The notes under the pieces: model-generated | Database searches by the model: none | Told to the model about the DNA's origin: nothing | Seen by the model: only the letters and a program-made list of their open reading frames with translations | Origin: CAVVXX01 sp963707975 | GTDB taxonomy: Bacteria; Pseudomonadota; Alphaproteobacteria; Micropepsales; Micropepsaceae | Assembly (NCBI GenBank): GCA_963707975.1 | Contig: OY970177.1 | Span: 806,001 to 870,000 of the forward strand | Direction: 5' to 3' | DNA: 64,000 nucleotides | Shown here: piece after piece, positions 34,994-42,711 of the stretch | How the letters are laid out: the number at the start of each line of letters is the position of its first letter | Numbering within the stretch: the stretch's first letter is position 1 | Translations under genes and position numbers: made by a program

Positions 34994-36632
34994 ATGTCCG
35001 CACAAGAAGACACACAAAGTTTTCCGCCAAGCGCGAAATTGGCGCAGCGCGGCTCCTCATCGGACTGGCTTAGGGCGTTAGATTTTATCGGTGTTATGGA
35101 GCAGCCCTGCTGCTTGTCTCCCTCGCCTATTACGACATCTGGCGTAACGCGCCGCAGGATACGCCCCAGGTTATTCCTTCCTTTGGCCTTTTCTTTTTCA
35201 GCATTGTTGCGTTTTTCATCGCGCACGCGCTGGTTGCGGGCGCGATGCCGACCGGCGCTTCATAGCGAGTTACACCACGCATTTCGACGTGGCGTGGAAG
35301 CTTGGCCTGCAGCTGGCGCTCTCCTTGGTGTTTGTAGGCGTTTTCTGGCTGGTGCTGTGGCTCGGCGCTAACCTGTTCGACCTTATTAATATCGGATTTT
35401 TCCGCCGCCTGGTCGAGCATTTGTGGTTTTCAATCCCCGCCTCCACGCTTGCCACCGCGGCTGCCCTCCACGTCACCGACGTGCGCGCAGGCCTAGTGCG
35501 CGGCGTACGCACGCTGGTGCTGGTGCTGCTCACCTGGCTGTTGCCGCTTATGGCGCTGATTGGCGCCGGCTTTTTGGTGGGCCTCGTCTTCACCGGCCTT
35601 GAGCCCTTATGGAAAACGCAACACGCGGCCGCCATACTGCTATCGGCCGCGGCTCTGCTGATTGTGCTTCTCAACGCCGCCTATCAGGACGGACACCCCG
35701 AACGCGCGGCGCCGAAAATTCTTCATTACGCGGGCACGCTGGCGGCCTTGCTTCTTTTCCCTCTTGTCGCACTTGCTGCTTACGCCCTTGATTTGCGTGT
35801 CGAACAATATGGCTGGACGATAGACCGCGTCGCTACGGCCGCCTGCATTGTCGTCGCTTTCGCTTATGCGCTTGGTTACGCCCTTGCCGCGATTAAGCCC
35901 GGCCCTTGGCTCAAGCTGATCGAGCGGTGGAACTTCGGCACGGCGATTCTCGTTCTCGCGGTTTTCATCGCCATTTTCACGCCTATTGTCGATCCCGCGC
36001 GAATTTCGGTGGCGAGCCAGATAGCGCGGTTGCAGGCGGGCGGCGTGAAAGCCGACAAATTCGATTTCGAATATTTGCGCTGGCATGGCGAGCGTTTTGG
36101 CCTCGCTGCGCTTGGTGAATTACAAAAGACAACGCAGGGGCCTGATGCGGCCTTTATTCGCGAAAAAGCCAAGGCTGTGCTCGCAGGCAAAAGCCAGTAC
36201 GAAAATCCCCCCGCCCTGCCCCAGGATCGCGCCAGGCAGATTGTGGCGCACACGCTGGATGGGCATTTGCCCGCTTCTTTCTTACAGCAGGACTGGGACA
36301 AGGAGCCCGGCAGCCTTCCCAGCTGCCTGACCTATCCCAATCAGAAATGCGACGCCTGGGTGATGGATCTGAATGGCGACGGCAAAGACGAAGTCATGCT
36401 GCTCAATGGCATGGTGCTGACCGCCTATCAGCAGCAAGGGGCGGCCTGGCACCTTATCGGTTCATGGGAGGTGATCGCGGCCTGCGACAAAGTTCGGGAT
36501 GCCTTGAATGCAGGCCAATTCAAGATGGTGCCGCCGCCGCCCTTACCCTGGCCCGATGTGAAAGTGCTGGGTCAGCATTTTCGTTTTACGCCGTCTCCGG
36601 TTTTGCAGAATTCGCCCGTCTGCCCGAAGTGA
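34994..36632 (+). CDS. DUF4153-like integral membrane protein, two frame breaks
   Basis: Starts MSAQEDTQSFPPSAKLAQRG; the frame shifts near 35088 (into YGAALLLVSLAYYDIWRNAP) and again near 35252 (into ASYTTHFDVAWKLGLQLAL), after which a long clean frame runs to 36632. The corrected protein is about 545 residues, with about nine hydrophobic segments in the first 330, like DUF4153 proteins, and a soluble C-terminal domain of about 190 residues. That domain holds DLNGDGKDEV, a calcium-loop-like motif resembling FG-GAP/EF-hand loops. It follows lepA by 41 nt. Function unknown. The breaks lie close to those in lepA, so sequence error is more likely than decay. Confidence 0.75.
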
Positions 36633-36940
36633 ATTGGAGCAATTTTTGCGGCGTCACATTCTTTCTGGACTCGCGCGAGAGTGCGCCGCGCCGCCCGCCT
36701 CAACACACCACGCAACTTGCGAGCGATTATGAATGGGCGTCATTTGCACCGGCGGCAGCTAACTTTAGACGTGCAAAGAAAATTCCAGCAAGAGCTGTGA
36801 AAAAAATCGCTTACGTTGTCTTTATCCGCAAACTCGCGTGCATTATTTGCCGGTTCAATTGATGTAAAACCAATTGTCCTGCGCATAATAATTGAATTGT
36901 TGTTAACTATGTTTATAGATGATGGTTAATATCCAATGAT
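36633..36940. other. AT-rich 308-bp gap between convergent genes, near parB
   Basis: I see no gene here. The first half is GC-rich; positions 36841-36940 are 70 of 100 A/T, strikingly unlike the flanks. It holds several AATTG repeats, TTATCCGCA at 36822-36830 (one mismatch to the DnaA box TTATCCACA), and ATGGTTAA near 36920 (reverse of the CtrA half-site TTAACCAT). ATATCCACA on the minus strand lies just inside the parB 3' end. Because both flanking genes end here, no promoter is needed, so the composition suggests a DNA-level role. Confidence 0.4.
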
Positions 36941-37810
36941 TTAATCCACTTCTGTGGATATGCTAAGGCGGCGAATGAGATCGTCTAATTGCTCCAAGGT
37001 CTTATAATGGATTTTAACCATACCGCCACGCTCGCCCTTATGGTCGATTTCAACTTCCATGCCTAAGGCATTGGAAATATTGGACTCCACTGCCTTTGTA
37101 TCGGCATCTTTCGCGCGTTGCTTGTGCTTGCCCTTTGGCGCACGCGCCTTGCGCTCCGCCTGCCTGACATTTAGCGCGCCAGAGAGAATTTCCCGCGCCA
37201 TTTTTTCGGGGTCGCTGGCGCCAATTAGCGTCCGCCCATGACCCGCTGTCAGCTTCCCTTCGCGGATCATCGCCTTCACTGGCTCGGGCAGCTTTAGCAA
37301 CCTGAGCGTGTTGGCGATGTGGCTGCGGCTTTTGCCGATGACCTCCGAAAGTTGCTCCTGGGTGTGATGAAAACGAGTGATCAGTTCCTGGTACGCGCCC
37401 GCCTCTTCGATCGCATTAAGATCCGTACGCTGAACATTTTCGATGATGGCGATCTCGAGCGCCTCGGCGTCGGTGAATTCGCGCACCACGACGGGCACTT
37501 CATGCAGCTTTGCGAGCTGAGCCGCCCGCCAGCGCCGCTCGCCGGCAACGATCTCAAATGTATCGGCCTTGCCTGCGGGGCGTATTAGAATCGGCTGCAA
37601 TATGCCTTTTTCTCTAATGGAATCAGCGAGTTCGCGTAGATCTTCTTCCTTGAATAGCCGCCGCGGCTGAAAGCGGTTTGCCTTCAGGAATGCTACCGGC
37701 ATGGTGCGCTGGCTACGCGGGGTTTCGCCGCCTCTGGCTTCCTCTCCCTCTTCTCCGAGAAGGGCGGAAAGACCGCGTCCCAGCCCGCGGTGGCGCGCTT
37801 CTTCCGCCAT
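36941..37810 (-). CDS. parB: Chromosome partitioning protein ParB
   Basis: ParB binds parS and spreads as a CTP-dependent clamp to load SMC and organise the origin region. The 289-residue product has the N-terminal ParA-activating patch (RGLGRGLSALL, residues 8-18), the CTP-binding box GERRW (90-94), ENVQR (124-128), a helix-turn-helix (QEQLSEVIGKSRSHIANTLR), a basic linker (ARAPKGKHKQRAKD) and the C-terminal dimerization domain. It lies 1 nt after parA. Two parS sites occur 1.4 and 3.4 kb upstream. Confidence 0.96.
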   Translation of the reverse strand: MAEEARHRGLGRGLSALLGEEGEEARGGETPRSQRTMPVAFLKANRFQPRRLFKEEDLRELADSIREKGILQPILIRPAGKADTFEIVAGERRWRAAQLAKLHEVPVVVREFTDAEALEIAIIENVQRTDLNAIEEAGAYQELITRFHHTQEQLSEVIGKSRSHIANTLRLLKLPEPVKAMIREGKLTAGHGRTLIGASDPEKMAREILSGALNVRQAERKARAPKGKHKQRAKDADTKAVESNISNALGMEVEIDHKGERGGMVKIHYKTLEQLDDLIRRLSISTEVD

Positions 37811-37811
37811 G

Positions 37812-38657
37812 TTACGCTGCCAATCTTGCGCGTTCGCGCTGTATCATCTCGCCTGCGAGCTTGATGTAGGCCTGGCTGCCCGGGCAGCGCAGATCATAGA
37901 CCAGCGCCGGCAGGCCATGGCTCGGCGCTTCGGAAATGCGAACATTCCTAGGAATTACAGTCTGATAGACCTTGTCGCCGAGATGGGCGCGAACGTCGGC
38001 AGCCACCTGGTCCGACAGATTGTTCCGTCGGTCGAACATCGTAAGGATGATGCCTTGGATCTCGAGCTTGGGATTGAGCCCGCCGCGTACCAGCTCAAGC
38101 GTTTTCAAAAGCTGCGACAGGCCTTCCAGCGCAAAGAACTCGCATTGCAGCGGCACCACGGCGGCATCGGCCGCCACCATGGCGTTAACCGTCAGAATGC
38201 CTAGCGACGGCGGGCAATCGATCAGCACATAGGCAAACCCGCCACCGCCGGAATCGCTAAATTTTCCAAGGGCTTCTCGCAAGCGGAAATTGCGCTTGGG
38301 CGCGCCCACCAATTCGAGCTCCGCGCCCGAAAGATCAACTGTCGAAGGTACAATCGAAAGCCCTGGGATTCGCGTGGAGTGTATGGCAAAGGCCACGGGC
38401 GCCCCATCCATCAGAATGTCATAGGAGGTGATCTTCCGCTCCTGGCGCGGAATCCCTAAGCCGGTAGAAGCATTTCCTTGGGAGTCAAGATCGATGATCA
38501 GTGTCGGCTGGCCAACTGCTGCAAGCGCAGTCCCGAGATTGATGGCGGTGGTCGTTTTGCCGACCCCGCCTTTCTGGTTGGCGACAACCAGAACACGTGG
38601 ACGCGTTTTGTGTTGGCCTGCCGCTTCGCTATTTGAGGCGGGTGCGGGCGTTGACAC
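37812..38657 (-). CDS. parA: Chromosome partitioning ATPase ParA
   Basis: A 281-residue deviant-Walker ATPase. NQKGGVGKTTTAINLGTAL carries the signature Lys (Walker A at about 29-36); LIIDLDSQGNASTGLG and VLIDCPPSLGILTVNA follow, and ECEFFALEGLSQLLKT-type residues (here QCEFFALEGL) are typical of chromosomal ParA/Soj. It drives segregation of ParB-parS complexes over the nucleoid. Its start lies 29 nt inside the rsmG 3' end. Confidence 0.96.
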   Translation of the reverse strand: MSTPAPASNSEAAGQHKTRPRVLVVANQKGGVGKTTTAINLGTALAAVGQPTLIIDLDSQGNASTGLGIPRQERKITSYDILMDGAPVAFAIHSTRIPGLSIVPSTVDLSGAELELVGAPKRNFRLREALGKFSDSGGGGFAYVLIDCPPSLGILTVNAMVAADAAVVPLQCEFFALEGLSQLLKTLELVRGGLNPKLEIQGIILTMFDRRNNLSDQVAADVRAHLGDKVYQTVIPRNVRISEAPSHGLPALVYDLRCPGSQAYIKLAGEMIQRERARLAA

Positions 38658-39264
38658 GTCTGAGCTCCCGGACTTCCAAAATGACGCCGGACGAATCGGA
38701 CCGGCTCGGATGCCGTAGGAGCTTAGTTTTCCAAGATTTATTGGCCTGCGTCAATTCCAACTCTACATTTTGTCCCTTGAGAAAGAGGCCCACCGTGCCC
38801 TGTCCCCAGAACCTTTGCGCATAGCCGAATAGGAGCACGAGGGGGGCGCAGGCGCGTGCGGTGATAACGTCAAAAGGCTCAGGCAGGGCCATTTCCACTC
38901 TCGCATTGCGGATGTCGACTTTGAGCCCAAGTCGCTCCGCAACGGCTTCAAGAAAGCGGCATTTCTTTGCAGTTGCCTCGTAAAGTACGATCTTCATGTG
39001 CCGTTTGCACAGCAATTCGGCCAGCACGAGGCCGGGAAATCCCGCCCCGCTACCAAGATCGACCAGAGAATGAGCAGTTGGCGGAATGAAATCGATAAGC
39101 TGCGCCGAGTCCCAGAAATGTCGCCTCCAGACGTCGGTTAGAGATGCGCGCGAAACCAGATTATGCCGCGCATTCCAGTCCTCAAGCATGGATTCGTAGG
39201 TTTTCATACGCGCCGCTGTTTCACGTGAAACACCTGCTAGGTCCGCGAACTCGGTTGCGTCCAC
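38629..39264 (-). CDS. rsmG: 16S rRNA (guanine(527)-N7)-methyltransferase RsmG (GidB)
   Basis: RsmG methylates G527 of 16S rRNA; its loss gives low-level streptomycin resistance in other bacteria. The 211-residue protein has WNARHNLVSRASLTDVWRRH, the SAM motif LVDLGSGAGFPGLVLAE and VYEATAKKCRFL-like residues (seen as VLYEATAKKCRFLEAVAE). Start is GTG at 39264. Codons 11-17 (GVSRETA) are written by a perfect parS site. Overlaps parA; 1 nt after mnmG. Confidence 0.94.
   Translation of the reverse strand: MDATEFADLAGVSRETAARMKTYESMLEDWNARHNLVSRASLTDVWRRHFWDSAQLIDFIPPTAHSLVDLGSGAGFPGLVLAELLCKRHMKIVLYEATAKKCRFLEAVAERLGLKVDIRNARVEMALPEPFDVITARACAPLVLLFGYAQRFWGQGTVGLFLKGQNVELELTQANKSWKTKLLRHPSRSDSSGVILEVRELRRVNARTRLK
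39217..39232. promoter_or_regulatory. parS site (16/16 match) inside rsmG
   Basis: TGTTTCACGTGAAACA is a perfect copy of the canonical ParB-binding palindrome. It lies inside the rsmG coding sequence, where it encodes most of GVSRETA, 1.4 kb from parB. A centromere site nested in coding sequence is normal for ParABS loci. Confidence 0.95.
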
Positions 39265-39265
39265 G

Positions 39266-41143
39266 TCAGACCGCTTCGCGCAAATCCGTAGCCCGAGCGC
39301 GCGATTTCAGATGAGCTAGGACGAGGGTAAGGGCCGCAGGTGTGATGCCATCGATGCGGGCTGCCTGGCCTAGCGTGCGTGGCCTGATCTGGGCAAGCTT
39401 GCTGCGGCATTCCGTAGAGAGACCCGCAACTTTCGTGTAGTCGAAATCGCCAGGTAAAACAAGCGCTTCGTCCTTACGGAAAGCTATGATATCGGCCTCC
39501 TGCCGGTCGAGATAGCCCGCATAATGGGCATCGATTTCAAGCTGCTCAGCCACATCTGGCTTTACATCACACAGCTGGGGCAAGATCTGCCTTAGGCGCG
39601 CGAGGGTTATATCCGGCAAAGCCAGCAATTGTGCCACATTTCGCTGGGCGCCGTCCTGCCGGACGGCAATCCCATGAGCTGCCGCCTGGCCGGGCGTAAA
39701 CGTGAGACTTTCTGTAAGAGCACGGCCGAGCACCAAGCGGTTGAGCTTGTCCCTGAAAACGGCCAGGCGGTCAGCACCAACGATCCCTGCCTGCTCACCC
39801 AGTGGCGTCAGCCGCTGGTCTGCATTGTCAGCTCTTAAGCTCAAGCGGTATTCGGCGCGGCTGGTGAACATGCGATAAGGTTCGCTCACACCCCTAGTCA
39901 CTAGATCGTCTATAAGGACGCCGATATAGGCCTGCGCCCGATTGAGTACGAAAGCCTCCCCGCCCCCAGCCCGCCTTGCCGCATTGACGCCAGCCATCAG
40001 GCCCTGGGCCGCAGCCTCTTCGTAGCCCGTGGTACCGTTGATCTGGCCCGCCAGAAAGAGGCCCTCCACTCGCTTGGTTTCGAGTGTTGGGCTGAGTTCG
40101 CGCGGGTCAACGAAATCATATTCTATGGCATAACCTGGCCGGCGCATGGCGGCGCGTTCCAGCCCCGGAATGGTCTTGATAAGCGCCAACTGCACCTCCT
40201 CTGGAAGCGAGGTCGAGATGCCATTGGGGTAAACTGTGTCGTCGTCCAGCCCCTCTGGTTCCAGGAATATCTGGTGGCCAGCTTTGTCAGCGAAGCGCAC
40301 CACCTTGTCCTCTATGGAGGGGCAATAGCGCGGACCTCTGCTTTCGATCTGGCCGGAATACATTGGCGCCCGATGCAAATTGGCTTGGATTAGGGCGTGA
40401 GTTTTGGCAGTCGTCGTAGTGATATGGCAGTCGACCTGCGCCGTAGCGATCTTGTGGGTGAGGAACGAGAATGGCACCGGCGGGTAATCGCCCGGCTGAG
40501 CCTCAAGGGAAGCCCAGTCTATGGTCTTGCCGTCGAGGCGCGGCGGCGTGCCTGTCTTGAGCCGGCCCATCTGAAGCCCAAGTCCGTAGAGCGTTTTGGA
40601 AAGGCCGATCGACGGCGCCTCGCCTACCCGGCCGGCCGGGATTTTCCGTTCGCCAATATGGATCATTCCGCTGAGAAAAGTGCCTGTGGTGAGCACAACC
40701 GAGGCAGCCCTGATTTGCTCGCCCGCGGCCGTCATGACCCCGCCTACCCGCCCATCGCAAAGGATCAGATCCTCGACAGCCGCCGCCCGAATGGTAAGGC
40801 CCTGACTGGCGGCCAGCGCCGCCTGCATGGCAGCCTTGTAAAGCCTGCGGTCGGCCTGGGCGCGCGGGCCACGAACAGCCGGACCCTTGCGCCGGTTGAG
40901 TAGGCGAAACTGGATTCCGGCAGAATCCGCAACCCTGCCCATTAACCCATCCAGCGCATCGATTTCGCAGACCAAATGTCCTTTCCCGAGCCCGCCAATG
41001 GCCGGATTGCAGGACATTTCGCCAATGCTGGCCAAGTTATGAGTCAGCAGCAGCGTTCTGGCGCCTGCGCGAGTGGCGGCAGCGGCCGCCTCGCAGCCGG
41101 CGTGGCCGCCGCCAATAACAATGACATCCAAGCGCGCGTTCAT
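39266..41143 (-). CDS. mnmG: tRNA uridine-5-carboxymethylaminomethyl modification enzyme MnmG (GidA)
   Basis: With MnmE, it installs the cmnm5 group on wobble U34. The 625-residue flavoprotein has the FAD motif VIVIGGGHAGCEAAAAATR, CNPAIGGLGKGHLVCEIDAL, the second FAD-linked motif SVVLTTGTFLSGMIHIG, the RGPRYCPSIEDKVVRF block and GQINGTTGYEEAAAQGLMAG. The C-terminal helical domain (YAGYLDRQEADI, then RTLGQAARIDGITPAAL) binds MnmE. It follows mnmE after a 62-bp gap that holds a second parS. Confidence 0.97.
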   Translation of the reverse strand: MNARLDVIVIGGGHAGCEAAAAATRAGARTLLLTHNLASIGEMSCNPAIGGLGKGHLVCEIDALDGLMGRVADSAGIQFRLLNRRKGPAVRGPRAQADRRLYKAAMQAALAASQGLTIRAAAVEDLILCDGRVGGVMTAAGEQIRAASVVLTTGTFLSGMIHIGERKIPAGRVGEAPSIGLSKTLYGLGLQMGRLKTGTPPRLDGKTIDWASLEAQPGDYPPVPFSFLTHKIATAQVDCHITTTTAKTHALIQANLHRAPMYSGQIESRGPRYCPSIEDKVVRFADKAGHQIFLEPEGLDDDTVYPNGISTSLPEEVQLALIKTIPGLERAAMRRPGYAIEYDFVDPRELSPTLETKRVEGLFLAGQINGTTGYEEAAAQGLMAGVNAARRAGGGEAFVLNRAQAYIGVLIDDLVTRGVSEPYRMFTSRAEYRLSLRADNADQRLTPLGEQAGIVGADRLAVFRDKLNRLVLGRALTESLTFTPGQAAAHGIAVRQDGAQRNVAQLLALPDITLARLRQILPQLCDVKPDVAEQLEIDAHYAGYLDRQEADIIAFRKDEALVLPGDFDYTKVAGLSTECRSKLAQIRPRTLGQAARIDGITPAALTLVLAHLKSRARATDLREAV

Positions 41144-41188
41144 GGCTGTTGCTTACAGACGGGGTCATGGCAGGGCAAGACGGCGGGG

Positions 41189-41204
41189 CGTTTCACGTGA
41201 AACA
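41189..41204. promoter_or_regulatory. Second parS site (15/16 match) between mnmE and mnmG
   Basis: CGTTTCACGTGAAACA differs from the canonical parS only at the first base. It sits 2 nt beyond the mnmE stop and 46 bp before the mnmG ATG, about 2 kb from the other parS. Paired sites near parAB and the origin are expected for ParABS. Confidence 0.88.
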
Positions 41205-41205
41205 T

Positions 41206-42546
41206 CTATTTGCCGATGCAAAAATCGCGGAAGACCACATCCAGAAGTTCTTCGAGATCGACCCTCCCAGTAATGCGTCCTAGGGCGCGAAGTGCCAGGC
41301 GCACATCTTCAGCCGCGAGCTCGGGAGTTTGGTAGCTTTTAATAGCCTTTTCCAATGCCTTATCGGCTTCTTTTAAAGCATTACGGTGACGCGCCCTCGT
41401 AAGCACTGGAGCACCAGTATTGTTCTCTAGTATTTGTTGAGCTTTATCAGATAATATATTGATTAAGTTCTGTAAACCATGATTGGTTAATACCGAAATT
41501 TTGGTACCTTCTTGCACGGGGCCGCCAAGGTCAAATTTGTTCCAAACCGTAATGTCTGCCCGTGCAAGAATTTCAGGCGCCAAGCCCGCCAAGGGGTGCC
41601 GCGATGAGCCGTCAAGAACTAGAAGACGCAAGTCGGCTTCTCTCGCGCGCGCCACGGCCCGGCGCACGCCTTCTGCCTCGATTGCATCGCTGACCTCGCG
41701 CAACCCCGCCGTGTCGGCCAGAATCACTGGATAGCCTTTGAGATTGAGCCTGACTTCAATCACATCGCGCGTCGTGCCAGCCATTTCCGACACAATGGCA
41801 ACATCACGCTGCGCCAACGCATTCACCAGTGAACTTTTGCCAGCATTGGGGGGGCCAATGACGGCGACGTAAAGCCCCTCGCGCATGATTTCACCCCGTC
41901 TCCCGTCTGCCAGATGTACACGGATTTCCTGATGAACCGCCTCGACAGTGGCATGACTCTCCGCCATCGCTGCCTTCGGCACTTCTTCCTCAGGGAAATC
42001 GATTGCGCCTTCCAGCCAAGCGGCCGCCCGGATCAACCGCGCCCGCCAATCCTCATAGAGCCTGCCAAGCTGGCCATCGAGCTGGCTGAGCGCTTGGCGA
42101 CGCTGGGCTTCAGTTTCTGCATCGACCAGATCAGCTATTGCCTCTGCCTGGGTAAGGTCTAAGCGGCCATTTTCGACTGCGCGCCTGGTGAACTCACCAG
42201 GCTCGGCCGGACGCAAGCCGGGTAGCCGATCTAAAGCAGCGAGCACAGCTGAAATAACGGCTCTTCCACCATGTGTTTGAAGTTCCACGACATTTTCACC
42301 CGTATAGGAGCACGGAGCAACAAAACGCAGGACCAAAACGTCATCGATCATATCTCCATTCATTACATCGAACAGTGTTCGTAATTCTGCATGGCGTTCA
42401 GTTGGTAGCTCCTGTTCCGTCAGCTTGCGAAGCACCTCATCCGCAAGGGGGCCCGATATGCGAAATACCGCTACGCCCGCCCGCCCTGGTGCGCTTGCCA
42501 ATGCGAAAATGGTACCGGCCCCATGCGCGGGCTTATTTTCGTGCAT
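41206..42546 (-). CDS. mnmE: tRNA modification GTPase MnmE (TrmE)
   Basis: A 446-residue GTPase partner of MnmG. The N-terminal folate-binding domain (TIFALASAPGRAGVAVFRISG), helical domain (GRLDLTQAEAIADLVDAETE), inserted G domain (GPPNAGKSSLVNALAQRDVA, then AGTTRDVIEV, then LADTAGLR, with NKFD for G4) and the C-terminal FCIGK with the functionally required Cys are all present. Positions about 41415-41505 (KISVLTNHGLQNLINIL region) are clearly more A/T-rich than the rest of the gene. Confidence 0.97.
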   Translation of the reverse strand: MHENKPAHGAGTIFALASAPGRAGVAVFRISGPLADEVLRKLTEQELPTERHAELRTLFDVMNGDMIDDVLVLRFVAPCSYTGENVVELQTHGGRAVISAVLAALDRLPGLRPAEPGEFTRRAVENGRLDLTQAEAIADLVDAETEAQRRQALSQLDGQLGRLYEDWRARLIRAAAWLEGAIDFPEEEVPKAAMAESHATVEAVHQEIRVHLADGRRGEIMREGLYVAVIGPPNAGKSSLVNALAQRDVAIVSEMAGTTRDVIEVRLNLKGYPVILADTAGLREVSDAIEAEGVRRAVARAREADLRLLVLDGSSRHPLAGLAPEILARADITVWNKFDLGGPVQEGTKISVLTNHGLQNLINILSDKAQQILENNTGAPVLTRARHRNALKEADKALEKAIKSYQTPELAAEDVRLALRALGRITGRVDLEELLDVVFRDFCIGK

Positions 42547-42711
42547 GCGATCCGCGGCGAATTCGCGCCCATCTGGTGCTGCTTACCGTCATCCTTGCCT
42601 TCGCTTGTGAGCGCGCAGGAAGACGCGCTAAAGGAAGCTAAAGCCGACAATCCTTGCTCGCAACGCTCGCGCCCCGCGAGAGAAGCCGCGCAGCGCTAAA
42701 CGGAAGACGCC

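Noticed and set aside
36347..36862. A long plus-strand frame reaching into the gap before parB
   Set aside because: It overlaps the well-supported DUF4153-like frame and has no recognisable motif or composition of a real gene.
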